NCBI RefSeq assembly: GCF_026342735.1
Contig: NZ_JAPEMM010000001.1
Location: 6,014,001-6,078,000, forward strand
DNA length: 64,000 nucleotides
Origin: Streptomyces sp. NBC_00193
Lineage (GTDB): Bacteria > Actinomycetota > Actinomycetes > Streptomycetales > Streptomycetaceae
Reading direction: 5' to 3'
In this document: in pieces, positions 7,704 through 15,618 of the stretch
Position numbering within the stretch: position 1 is the stretch's first letter
Layout of the letters: every line of letters begins with the position of its first letter
The notes under the pieces: generated by a model
The model's input: the letters and a program-made list of their open reading frames with translations, nothing else
Told to the model about the DNA's origin: nothing
The model's database searches: none
Made by a program: the position numbers and the translations under genes

Positions 7704-8666
7704 ATGGCTGAAGTCCTCGTCTACGTCGACCACGTCGACGGCGCCGTCCGCAAGCCCACCCTCGAACTGCTGACGCTGGCCCGCCGCATCGGCGAGCCCG
7801 TCGCCGTCGCCCTCGGCGCCGGTGCCGAGGCCACCGCCGCCGTGCTCGCCGAGCACGGTGCCGTCAAGGTCCTCACCGCCGACGCCCCGGAGTTCTCCGA
7901 CTACCTCGTCGTACCGAAGGTGGACGCGCTCCAGGCCGCGTACGCCGCGGTCTCCCCGGCGGCCGTGCTGCTCCCCTCCTCCGCGGAGAACAAGGAGATC
8001 GGCGCCCGCCTGGCCGTCCGCATCGGCTCCGGCATCATCACCGACGCCACCGACCTGGAGGCGGGTGACGAGGGCCCGGTCGCGACGCAGGCCGCGTTCG
8101 CCGCGTCCTTCAGCACCAAGTCCCGCGTCTCCAAGGGCACCCCGGTCATCACCGTGAAGCCGAACTCGGCCCCGGTCGAGGCCGCTCCGGCCGCCGGCAC
8201 CGTCGAGGCGCTCGCCGTCACCTTCGGCGCCCTGGCCACCGGCACCAAGGTCACCTCCCGCACCCCGCGCGAGTCGACCGGCCGCCCCGAGCTGACCGAG
8301 GCCGCGATCGTGGTCTCCGGCGGCCGCGGCGTCAACGGCGCCGAGAACTTCCACATCATCGAGGCCCTCGCGGACTCCCTCGGTGCGGCCGTCGGCGCCT
8401 CGCGCGCCGCCGTGGACGCCGGCTGGTACCCGCACTCCAACCAGGTCGGCCAGACCGGCAAGTCGGTCTCCCCGCAGCTGTACATCGCCTCCGGCATCTC
8501 GGGCGCGATCCAGCACCGCGCCGGCATGCAGACGTCGAAGACGATCGTCGCGATCAACAAGGACGCCGAGGCCCCGATCTTCGACCTCGTCGACTACGGC
8601 GTGGTCGGCGACCTCTTCGCGGTCGTCCCCCAGCTGACCGACGAGATCAAGGCGCGCAAGGGCTAA
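7704..8666 (+). CDS. etfA: Electron transfer flavoprotein alpha subunit
   Basis: 320 aa. N-terminal ETF domain (MAEVLVYVDHVDG...), then the C-terminal FAD-binding domain with VVSGGRGVNGAENFH, VGQTGKSVSPQLYIASGIS, AIQHRAGMQ and VAINKDAEAPIFDLVDYGVVGDL, all standard EtfA motifs. It partners EtfB; the gene order etfB-etfA is the common bacterial one. Shine-Dalgarno AGGAG (7691-7695) precedes ATG 7704. A strong terminator follows at 8706-8740. Confidence 0.95.
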   Translation: MAEVLVYVDHVDGAVRKPTLELLTLARRIGEPVAVALGAGAEATAAVLAEHGAVKVLTADAPEFSDYLVVPKVDALQAAYAAVSPAAVLLPSSAENKEIGARLAVRIGSGIITDATDLEAGDEGPVATQAAFAASFSTKSRVSKGTPVITVKPNSAPVEAAPAAGTVEALAVTFGALATGTKVTSRTPRESTGRPELTEAAIVVSGGRGVNGAENFHIIEALADSLGAAVGASRAAVDAGWYPHSNQVGQTGKSVSPQLYIASGISGAIQHRAGMQTSKTIVAINKDAEAPIFDLVDYGVVGDLFAVVPQLTDEIKARKG

Positions 8667-8705
8667 AACCCTGCCGCAGGCGCTGACCTGCGGGTAAGTG
8701 GTCTC

Positions 8706-8740
8706 CGGGGCCGTGTGGTGTTTCTCACCGCACGGCCCCG
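8706..8740 (+). terminator. Terminator after etfA
   Basis: 15-bp stem CGGGGCCGTGTGGTG / CACCGCACGGCCCCG with one G-T wobble and a TTTCT loop, 40 nt after the etfA stop. Confidence 0.85.
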
Positions 8741-8770
8741 AGTCGTTTGTCCAGGACGGCGGAGGGACCA

Positions 8771-8799
8771 TTGACTGAGCGGAACCCCGTGGCTAAATT
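8771..8799 (+). promoter_or_regulatory. Strong sigma-70-like (HrdB) promoter of the DUF6986-like gene
   Basis: TTGACT (8771-8776), a 17-nt spacer, then TAAATT (8794-8799). This is one of the best -35/-10 matches in the window, 50 nt before the ATG at 8850. Confidence 0.65.
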
Positions 8800-8849
8800 C
8801 TGTAATGCGGATCTAAGATTCCGTGAAGCGGAAAAGAGGAGAGTGCACG

Positions 8850-10148
8850 ATGGGTCAGCAGGAGAAGGTGGCGACGAGCCTCGCAGGCGCGGTCAGCGAG
8901 GGCATCAGCGCTTCCCTCAAGCCGGTGGACGCGGAACTCGCGCGCCACTACCCGGGCGACCCCGGCACCCGCCAGCCCATCCACACGGTCTACGTGCCCG
9001 GTGACGTCTTCGCGGCGGACACCATCCGTACCTGGGGCGACCAGGCCCTCGCGGCCCTTGACGAGCACGCCCCGGACGCCGCCACCTTCGCCAAGGTACT
9101 CGGCATCTCCGACGAGCTGGCCGTACCGGTCTACGACCGCGTCCGCGCCAAGCTCGCCTCCGAGCCCATCGAGGACCTCCGCGTCGACTTCGAGGACGGC
9201 TTCGGCGTCCGCTCCGACGAGGAGGAGGACCAGGCCGCGGCCCGCGCCGCCCGCCTCGTCGCCGAAGCCTTCTCCAACGGCACGAACGCCCCGTACATGG
9301 GCATCCGGATGAAGTGCATGGAGTCCAACGTCCGCGACCGCGGCATCCGGACCACCGACATCTTCCTCTCCGGCCTGCTCGCCCACGGCGGCCTGCCCGA
9401 GGGCCTGGTCCTGACCCTGCCCAAGGTCACCTACCCCGAGCAGGTCACGGCCTTCGTGCAGCTGCTGGAGGCCTTCGAGACCGCCCGCGGCCTGCGCCCC
9501 GGCCGGATCGGCTTCGAGATCCAGATCGAGACCAGCCAGTCCATCCTGGCCTCCGACGGCACCGCCGCGGTCGCCCGGATGATCGAGGCCTCCAAGGGCC
9601 GCGCCACCGGCCTGCACTACGGCACCTTCGACTACAGCGCCTGCGTCGGCGTCTCCGCCGCGTACCAGTCGAGCGACCACCCGGCCGCCGACCACGCCAA
9701 GGCGATCATGCAGGTCGCGGCCGCCGGCACCGGCGTGCGCGTCTCCGACGGCTCGACCAACGTCCTGCCGATCGGCACCACCGAGCACGTCCACGAGGCC
9801 TGGAAGCTGCACTACGGCCTCACCCGCCGCGCCCTGGCCCGTGCCTACTACCAGGGCTGGGACATGCACCCGGCGCACCTGCCGACCCGCTACGCGGCCG
9901 TCTTCATCTTCTACCGCGAGGGCCTCGAAACCGCCGCCGCGCGCCTGAAGGCGTACGTCGCCAAGATCGAGGGCGACGTCATGGACGAGCCCGCCACCGC
10001 GAAGGCCCTGGCCGGCTACCTGGTCCGCGGCCTGGACTGCGGCGCCGTCGGCGCCGACGAGGTCACCGCCCTGACCGGCCTGACCCGAGCGGAGCTCGAC
10101 GCCTTCGCCATCCCGCGCCGCTCGGCGACGCTGACGGCCACCGCCTGA
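8850..10148 (+). CDS. DUF6986-like aldolase / citrate-lyase-type TIM barrel protein
   Basis: 432 aa from ATG 8850, which has a good Shine-Dalgarno (AAGAGGAG). The protein resembles HpcH/HpaI aldolase and CitE-like barrels: DLRVDFEDGFG supplies the acidic metal-ligand stretch, IGFEIQIETSQSI the second acidic strand, and GLHYGTFDYSACVG a conserved loop. Family assignment is from memory of DUF6986; the substrate is unknown. C-C bond cleavage of a short keto or hydroxy acid or CoA ester is the inference. The last 86 nt overlap the convergent MFS gene, and a terminator follows at once. Confidence 0.7.
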   Translation: MGQQEKVATSLAGAVSEGISASLKPVDAELARHYPGDPGTRQPIHTVYVPGDVFAADTIRTWGDQALAALDEHAPDAATFAKVLGISDELAVPVYDRVRAKLASEPIEDLRVDFEDGFGVRSDEEEDQAAARAARLVAEAFSNGTNAPYMGIRMKCMESNVRDRGIRTTDIFLSGLLAHGGLPEGLVLTLPKVTYPEQVTAFVQLLEAFETARGLRPGRIGFEIQIETSQSILASDGTAAVARMIEASKGRATGLHYGTFDYSACVGVSAAYQSSDHPAADHAKAIMQVAAAGTGVRVSDGSTNVLPIGTTEHVHEAWKLHYGLTRRALARAYYQGWDMHPAHLPTRYAAVFIFYREGLETAAARLKAYVAKIEGDVMDEPATAKALAGYLVRGLDCGAVGADEVTALTGLTRAELDAFAIPRRSATLTATA

Positions 10149-11388
10149 GACGTTCGGCAGTGACGACGTGGCCCGGCCGGGCGGACCCCGGCCGGGCCAC
10201 ATTGCGTCCTGCCGTCAGGTGGTGCGCCAGGGCCACGGCGGCGAGAGCGGCCACGAGCACGCACACGCCCTGCCAGCCGGCCCGGCCGTAGACGCGTACA
10301 CCGAGCCAGGACCCGGCACTCCCGCCCAGGTAGGCGCAGGTCATGTAGGCGGTGTTGAGGCGGCTGCGCGCGTCGGCCCGCACGGCGAGGACCCGCGCCT
10401 GATTCGCGATCATGCCGGACTGCATCGCGATGTCCAGCATCAGCGTGCCCACCGTCAGGGCGGCCAGACCCGGCACGCCGCCCCGGACTCCCGCCGCGAG
10501 GACCGCCGCCGATGCGAGGACCGCGAGCAGGCAGACGAGGTTCACCGGATCGGGGCCCCACCGGTCCACCATGCGCCCGGCGAGTGGGGTGCAGAACATG
10601 GTGGCCGCGCCCACCAGTGCGAGCAGCCCCACGGCCTGCGGCCCCAGACCGTACGCCGGACCCGTGAGGAGAAGCGCCGCACAGGTCCAGACGGCCGAGA
10701 ACCCGCCGAAGACGGCTCCCTGGTAGAGGCAGGAGCGGCGCAGTCGCGATTCGCTGCGCAGCATGCGCAGGGAGTCGGCGAGCAGCGCCCCGTACGGCCG
10801 GCGGGCGGGCGGAGGCGTGCGCGGTACCGCCACGGCCAGGACGGCCGCGAGCAGCAGGAGGAGAACGGCGGCCACCAGATAGGGGGCCCGCCATCCCAGC
10901 CGTTCGCCGAGCGTCGCGCCGAAGGTGCGGGCCAGCAGCATCCCGCCGATCGACCCGCTCAGCAGGGTGCCCAGAACCGCCCCGCGGCGGTCCGCGCCCA
11001 CCAGCCCGGCCGCCATCGGGACGATGATCTGCGCGGCCACGGTGGTGATCCCGGTGAACATCCCGGCGGCGGCGAGGAACCCGAGGCTCGGGGCGCAGCC
11101 CGCGGCGAGCAGACCCAGTCCGGTGAGGGCGAGCAGGGTGACCAGGAGCGGGCGGTGCGGGAACCGGTCGCCGAGCGGCACCAGAAGGAAGAGCCCGGCC
11201 GTGTAGCCGACCTGGGTGGCGGTCACCACCAGGGACGCCGCATCGGGGGAGGTGCCCAGCCCGGCGGCGATCAACGGGCTGATGGCCTGCGGGAAGTAGA
11301 GGGTGCCCACCGCGACCGCACAGACCGCCGCCAGGGTCAGTACCGTCCTGCGGCTCATCTCGGCCTGCCGGCCCGCCGTTCGTGTCAT
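10063..11388 (-). CDS. MFS transporter (DHA1-like efflux)
   Basis: About 441 aa; the hydrophobic core starts at RRTVLTLAAVCAVAVGTLYFPQAISPLIA and runs for about twelve helices, with the basic loop GDRFPHRPLLV after TM2 typical of MFS motif A. Start: ATG 11388, or ATG 11357 just before TM1; neither has a clear Shine-Dalgarno. Its last ~45 codons pass through the terminator at 10168-10200 and into the convergent DUF6986-like gene. It is divergent from an ArsR-type regulator 56 bp away, so it is probably an efflux pump controlled by that regulator. Substrate unknown. Confidence 0.8.
   Translation of the reverse strand: MTRTAGRQAEMSRRTVLTLAAVCAVAVGTLYFPQAISPLIAAGLGTSPDAASLVVTATQVGYTAGLFLLVPLGDRFPHRPLLVTLLALTGLGLLAAGCAPSLGFLAAAGMFTGITTVAAQIIVPMAAGLVGADRRGAVLGTLLSGSIGGMLLARTFGATLGERLGWRAPYLVAAVLLLLLAAVLAVAVPRTPPPARRPYGALLADSLRMLRSESRLRRSCLYQGAVFGGFSAVWTCAALLLTGPAYGLGPQAVGLLALVGAATMFCTPLAGRMVDRWGPDPVNLVCLLAVLASAAVLAAGVRGGVPGLAALTVGTLMLDIAMQSGMIANQARVLAVRADARSRLNTAYMTCAYLGGSAGSWLGVRVYGRAGWQGVCVLVAALAAVALAHHLTAGRNVARPGSARPGHVVTAERLRRWPSASPSGAGWRRRRAPLGSGRSGR
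10168..10200. terminator. Terminator hairpin inside the 3' end of the MFS gene
   Basis: Perfect 14-bp stem GTGGCCCGGCCGGG / CCCGGCCGGGCCAC with a 5-nt loop, 20 nt after the DUF6986-like stop. On the minus strand the same bases are translated as part of the MFS C-terminus. Confidence 0.8.
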
Positions 11389-11430
11389 GAGGGGAAGTCC
11401 ACGGCACCCGCGGCGCACCGCAAATCGATG

Positions 11431-11445
11431 TAGCGTATTGCTTAA
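11431..11445 (+). promoter_or_regulatory. -10 element and likely leaderless start of the ArsR-type regulator
   Basis: TAGCGT (11431-11436, fits TAnnnT) lies 8 nt before ATG 11445, and no Shine-Dalgarno is present, so a leaderless mRNA is likely. The short repeat AGC-GTATT-GCT overlapping this site could be an autoregulatory operator. Confidence 0.4.
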
Positions 11446-12449
11446 TGATCAGCTTCGAGCTCGGTGTCGAAGACCTCGCAGACACCCGCTTCGCCCTCTC
11501 GCCGCTCGGCGAGACCGTGCTCAGCCTGCGGGTGCTGCGGGAGCCGGGTCTGTCGGCGGTGCACCTCCCGTGGCGCAGGAGCGTGCTCGGCCGGCTCGGT
11601 GAGCTCGACACGGCTCTGCTGATGTCCCTGGTCGCCCAAAGGCGCACGCTGCCCGACTTCCTGACCCCGCGGCCCGCGAGCTTCGCCCCGGACTTCGAGG
11701 TGGAACTCGCCGCCGTCCGGGCCACCTCCCCCGACACGGTCCGCCGTGACCTGCTGGCCGCGCACGCCCCGGACCCGCTCCCCGACCCGCTGAGCGCGGC
11801 GGATTGCGCCGACGACGCAGCGGTCGCGGTGCTCCGCGACGACATATGCGACCTGCTCCGCAGCTACTGGGAGGTGGCCGTCCGGCCGGCGTGGCCGCGG
11901 ATGCGACTGTTGCTGGAAGCCGACATGACCTACCGCGCACGGCAGTTGGCCGTGGGAGGCGCGCGGCGGCTGTTCGCCGACATGCACCCGAACCTGCGCT
12001 GGAACGACGGCGTCCTGCACATCGGCGCGATGATCAGCAGCCACCGCGTCGCGGCGTCCGGGCGTGGGCTGCTCCTCCTGCCGTCCGTCTTCGTCCACAA
12101 GCCGGCGCCCCCGGTCAGCCCCGAGGAGCCGCCCACGCTGGCGTACCCGAGCCGGGGGGTGGCGACCCTGTGGACCCCGCCGCCCACCGCGGACGAACCC
12201 GCGCTCGTGGCGCTCATCGGCGCTCCCCGCGCCCGGCTGCTCGGCCTGCTGGACGAGCCGCTGGCCACGGCCGAGATCGCCCGCCGCTTCCGGGTCACTC
12301 CGAGCGCCGTCTCCCAGCACCTGCGGGTGCTGCATGCCGCGGGCCTGCTGAGCAGGGCGCGCGACGGACGGCAGGTCCTCTACCGGCGCAGCCCGCTCGG
12401 CGACGAGTTGGCCGGAGGCGTCCGGGCGGCCGGGGATCCGGAGCCGTGA
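11445..12449 (+). CDS. ArsR-family-like transcriptional regulator with large N-terminal domain (DUF5937-like)
   Basis: 334 aa. Residues ~1-240 form an N-terminal domain (FALSPLGETVLSLRVLREP...) that matches what I recall as DUF5937. Residues ~255-320 are an ArsR-type winged helix: LVALIGAPRARLLGLLDEPLAT, then AEIARRFRVTPSAVSQHLRVL as the recognition helix and LLSRARDGRQVLYRRSPLG as the wing. It lacks the usual metal-binding Cys motif, so the ligand is not a classic metal. Divergent from the MFS gene, which it probably represses. It ends 3 bp from the stop of the convergent LacI gene. Confidence 0.8.
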   Translation: MISFELGVEDLADTRFALSPLGETVLSLRVLREPGLSAVHLPWRRSVLGRLGELDTALLMSLVAQRRTLPDFLTPRPASFAPDFEVELAAVRATSPDTVRRDLLAAHAPDPLPDPLSAADCADDAAVAVLRDDICDLLRSYWEVAVRPAWPRMRLLLEADMTYRARQLAVGGARRLFADMHPNLRWNDGVLHIGAMISSHRVAASGRGLLLLPSVFVHKPAPPVSPEEPPTLAYPSRGVATLWTPPPTADEPALVALIGAPRARLLGLLDEPLATAEIARRFRVTPSAVSQHLRVLHAAGLLSRARDGRQVLYRRSPLGDELAGGVRAAGDPEP

Positions 12450-12452
12450 GGG

Positions 12453-13490
12453 TCAGTCGGCCGGCGGGAGCTCGCCCGAGCCGCGGGTGATCAGGCGGGT
12501 GGGGAGTTCGATGCGGGCCGGGGGGAGGTCGGCGCCCGCCAGGCGCTGGAAGAGGCGGTCCGTGGCCACCCGGCCCAGGGCCGCGGCGTCCTGCGCGATG
12601 ACCGTGATGCCCGGGTTCAGCAGATCGGCGAGTTCGAAGTCGTCGAAGCCGACCAGGGCCACCGGGTGGGGGAGAGCGGCGAGGACCCGTACCGCCGTGA
12701 CCGTCACGCGGTTGTTGCCCGCGAAGAGGGCCGTGACCGGCTCCGGGCCGGACAGCATCGCCCGGGCGGCCGCCGAGACGCGCTCCGGGGCCGTCGTGCC
12801 GAGGGAGACCCAGGAGCCGGCCACCGGCAGGCCGGCGTCGGCCATGGCCGCGCGGTAGCCCCGCAGTCGCTCGGTCGCGGTGTGGATGTGCGGCTGGTCG
12901 CCGATGAAGCCGATCCGGCGGTGGCCGCCCGCGATCAGGTGCGCCACCCCGTTCACGGCGCCCCCGAAGCTGTCGGACAGCACCACGTCCGCGTCGATCC
13001 GGCCCGCCGGGCGGTCCACGAACACCGTGGCCACCCCGGCCCGGATCTCCGGTTCCAGGTAGCGGTGGTCGTCCCCGGCCGGGATCACCACGAGTCCGTC
13101 CACCCGGCGGGCGCACAGCGCGAGCGCCAACTCCCGCTCGCGCTCCGGGTCCTCGTCGCTGGAGCCGTTGATGAGCAGGGCGCCGTGGGCGCGGGCCACC
13201 TCTTCCACGGCCCGGTTGAGCGGCCCGTAGAAGGGGTCGGAGAGGTCCTCCAGGACCAGGCCGACGGTGGCGGTGCGCCCCTTGCGCAGCACCCGCGCGC
13301 TGTCGTTGCGGCGGAAACCGAGCGCATCGATGGCCTCCTGGACCCGCCTCTCGGTGTCCGGGGTGACGCCCGGCTCCCCGTTGACCACGCGTGACACCGT
13401 TTTGAGGCCCACGCCGGCCCGGGCCGCCACGTCCTTCATGGTCGGCCGGTTGCCGTAGCGGGGCTCGGGCGGGCGGCGGGTGTGCGGCAC
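12453..13490 (-). CDS. LacI-family transcriptional regulator
   Basis: 345 aa from GTG 13490, supported by GGAGG 8 nt upstream; ATG 13439 (MKDVAARAG) is an alternative giving 328 aa. The LacI helix-turn-helix and hinge are TMKDVAARAGVGLKTVSRVVN ... LGFRRNDSARVLRKGRT. A periplasmic-binding-protein-like effector domain follows (TVGLVLEDLSDPFYGPLNRAVE to LPTRLITRGSGE). It should be a sugar- or nucleoside-responsive repressor. No transport operon lies beside it, so it may act elsewhere; the CG-centred palindrome at 3149-3164 is of the class LacI proteins bind. Divergent from the kinase-Nudix fusion. Confidence 0.88.
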   Translation of the reverse strand: MPHTRRPPEPRYGNRPTMKDVAARAGVGLKTVSRVVNGEPGVTPDTERRVQEAIDALGFRRNDSARVLRKGRTATVGLVLEDLSDPFYGPLNRAVEEVARAHGALLINGSSDEDPERERELALALCARRVDGLVVIPAGDDHRYLEPEIRAGVATVFVDRPAGRIDADVVLSDSFGGAVNGVAHLIAGGHRRIGFIGDQPHIHTATERLRGYRAAMADAGLPVAGSWVSLGTTAPERVSAAARAMLSGPEPVTALFAGNNRVTVTAVRVLAALPHPVALVGFDDFELADLLNPGITVIAQDAAALGRVATDRLFQRLAGADLPPARIELPTRLITRGSGELPPAD

Positions 13491-13646
13491 GGTGTCGGAC
13501 CTCCAGGGGGACGGGTGCTGCGGCGGTGCGGGCCCGGCGCTGCGGACAGGCCCCTGACCTTGAGGATAAGCACTCGGCGGGGCGCCGGGGTTTCCGTGGC
13601 AGGGTGGTGCGGGCAAGCCACTGGGGGCATCGGGAGAGGGGTAGAC

Positions 13647-14687
13647 GTGATTGTCTGGATCAACGGCACCTTCGGCGCCGGGAAGAGCAGCACAGCGCGC
13701 GAGCTGACCGGCCTCCTGCCGGAGAGCACCTTGTTCGACCCGGAGTTCATCGGTGACGCGCTGCGCGTGCTGTTGCCGCGCAAACGCCTCGCGGAGGTGT
13801 CCGACTACCAGGACCTGCCGAGTTGGCGGCGGCTCGTCGTGGACACGGCGGCGGCGATGCTCGCCGAACTGGGCGGGGTGCTGGTGGTCCCCATGACGCT
13901 GCTGCGGCAGGAATACCGCGACGAGATCTTCGGCGGGCTCGCGGCCCGCAGGATCGCGGTGCGGCACGTCCTGCTCGCCCCGGAGGAAACGATCCTCCGG
14001 GAGCGGATCGCGACCCGGGAGGAGCCCGGGGCGGCGGCGGACGCGGACCTGCGGGTGCGGCAGTGGGCCTACGACCACATCCCGGCCTACCAGCACGCGC
14101 TGGGCTGGCTCGCGGCCGACGCGCACGTCATCGACAACGGGACCCTGACCGTACGGGAGACGGCCGAGCGGATCGCCGAGGCCGTACGCACCGACACGGC
14201 CCGGGTCTGCGACATCGTGCAGACCCCGCAGCCGACGCGCGAGACGGTCGCGGCGGGGGTGCTGCTCTTCGACGACGAGGACCGGGTGCTGCTGGTGGAC
14301 CCGACGTACAAGCCGGGGTGGGAGTTCCCCGGCGGAGTCGTCGAGGCCGGGGAGGCCCCGGCGTGCGCGGGGGTACGGGAGGTCGAGGAGGAACTCGGGC
14401 TCGTACTGGAGCGCCTCCCCGAGCTCCTGGTCGTGGACTGGGAGCCGCCGGGCCCCCCGGCGGGCTACGGCGGCCTGCGGCTGCTGTTCGACGGGGGCCG
14501 GCTGTCGGCGGCGCAGGCCGGGCGGCTGCGGCTGCCCGGACCGGAGCTGCGGGCCTGGCGGTTCGTGACGGAGGAGGAGGCGGCGGACCTGCTGCCGCAG
14601 GTGCGCTACGCGAGGCTCCGGTGGGCCCTGCGGGCACGCGAACGGGGCCGGGCGGCGTACTTGGAGGCGGGACGGGCGGTTCCGTAG
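13647..14687 (+). CDS. P-loop kinase-like domain fused to a Nudix hydrolase
   Basis: 346 aa. Residues 1-~185: AAA_33/TmrB-like P-loop domain with Walker A GTFGAGKSS at the extreme N-terminus and a lid region RERIATREEPG. Residues ~195-340: Nudix fold with a full Nudix box (GX5EX7REVEEELGL, residues ~229-252). GTG 13647 has GGGAGAGGGG upstream. The first half resembles tunicamycin-resistance-type or shikimate-like kinases, the second hydrolyses nucleoside-diphosphate-linked compounds; their joint substrate is unknown. It is divergent from the LacI regulator, with 156 bp between the starts. Both halves look intact. Confidence 0.85.
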   Translation: MIVWINGTFGAGKSSTARELTGLLPESTLFDPEFIGDALRVLLPRKRLAEVSDYQDLPSWRRLVVDTAAAMLAELGGVLVVPMTLLRQEYRDEIFGGLAARRIAVRHVLLAPEETILRERIATREEPGAAADADLRVRQWAYDHIPAYQHALGWLAADAHVIDNGTLTVRETAERIAEAVRTDTARVCDIVQTPQPTRETVAAGVLLFDDEDRVLLVDPTYKPGWEFPGGVVEAGEAPACAGVREVEEELGLVLERLPELLVVDWEPPGPPAGYGGLRLLFDGGRLSAAQAGRLRLPGPELRAWRFVTEEEAADLLPQVRYARLRWALRARERGRAAYLEAGRAVP

Positions 14688-14732
14688 ACGGGCGGCTCCG
14701 GAGCCGGGCACGGGCGCGGGCGCCGGGCGGGA

Positions 14733-14779
14733 GCGTGGGGGCCGGGGCGTGGGGGCCGGGCGGGGGCGTGAGGGCCGGG
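14733..14779. repeat. Short tandem repeat, about 3 copies of GCGTGGGGGCCGGG
   Basis: Copies at 14733-14746, 14747-14760 and 14766-14779 (the last with one change). Intergenic, between convergent genes, adjoining the terminator. Confidence 0.6.
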
Positions 14780-14799
14780 GAGGAGCCGACCCCCGGCCC
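14772..14799. terminator. Terminator between the kinase-Nudix and metallo-hydrolase genes
   Basis: 9-bp stem GGGCCGGGG / CCCCGGCCC with a 10-nt loop, between two convergent genes. Confidence 0.6.
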
Positions 14800-14814
14800 G
14801 GCCCGTCGTCCGGA

Positions 14815-15522
14815 TCAGGCGGTCGGGGACGCTGCCGCTCGGGCTGCCGCCAGGAGGGTGGCCGCGGTGTCCGAGGTCACGGGGTCGCCGTGGCCGAAGC
14901 AGGCAACCGAAGGGGCCAGCGCGGCGAGGTGGAGCATCGACTCGACGGCCCGGGCGCGGTCCACGTTGAAGACGCCGAGCATCACCTGGCCGACACCGGC
15001 GACGCAGTCGCCCGTGAACAGCACGCCGTGCTGCGGGAGATGGACACCGATGCTGCCCGGGGTGTGACCCGGAGCGTGGACGACGACCGCGCCGTCGCCG
15101 AAGGGGAGTACCTCGCCGTCCTTCACCTCCCGGTCCACCCGGGTCGGCGGGGCCTCGGGCACCGTCAGGCCGTGTGCGTACAGCGGGAGTTCCCAGTCCA
15201 GCAGGACCGGCTCCGGGACCGGCTGCTCGCCGCGGATCACCGGCGCGTCGAGCGCGTGCGCCAGTACCTCGGCGCCCCGGCGCGCGGCGAGTTCGCCCGC
15301 CGCTCCGACGTGATCGCGGTGGCAGTGGGTCAGGACGATCCGCTCCAGCCGCTCCGGCAGCAGCCCGAGGGAACGTATCGCCCCTTCGATCGCGTCCGCC
15401 GAACCGGCGTGGCCCGCGTCGATCAGGGTCAGGGCCTCACCGTCGCGCCAGAGGTAGGCCTGGCCGATGGGGAAGCGGAGCATGTGGAGGCGGTCGGGAA
15501 CGACTTCTACGAGATCCATCAC
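14815..15522 (-). CDS. MBL-fold metallo-hydrolase
   Basis: 235 aa from GTG 15522 (ATG 15519 equally possible). Metallo-beta-lactamase signature THCHRDH (His66, His68, Asp70, His71), further metal ligands in APGHTPGSIG and FTGDCVAG, and FGHGDPV near the end. Cytoplasmic zinc hydrolase of the glyoxalase-II-like group; the substrate (a thioester or lactone) is inferred only from the family. The M20 peptidase gene lies 96 nt upstream in the same direction, so they could be co-transcribed. Confidence 0.85.
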   Translation of the reverse strand: MMDLVEVVPDRLHMLRFPIGQAYLWRDGEALTLIDAGHAGSADAIEGAIRSLGLLPERLERIVLTHCHRDHVGAAGELAARRGAEVLAHALDAPVIRGEQPVPEPVLLDWELPLYAHGLTVPEAPPTRVDREVKDGEVLPFGDGAVVVHAPGHTPGSIGVHLPQHGVLFTGDCVAGVGQVMLGVFNVDRARAVESMLHLAALAPSVACFGHGDPVTSDTAATLLAAARAAASPTA

Positions 15523-15618
15523 CCGAACGTACGAGGACGAACCACGCCGCCGGCGGAGGTTGCGCCGGTAGCGTGGTTCGCCCGTAGCCGAGCGTTCGGG
15601 GAACCGCCCGAGACACCG

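Noticed and set aside
12453..14711. Extension of the LacI reading frame by 400 codons upstream
   Set aside because: The added part is antisense to the kinase-Nudix gene; GTG 13490 with a GGAGG site marks the real start.
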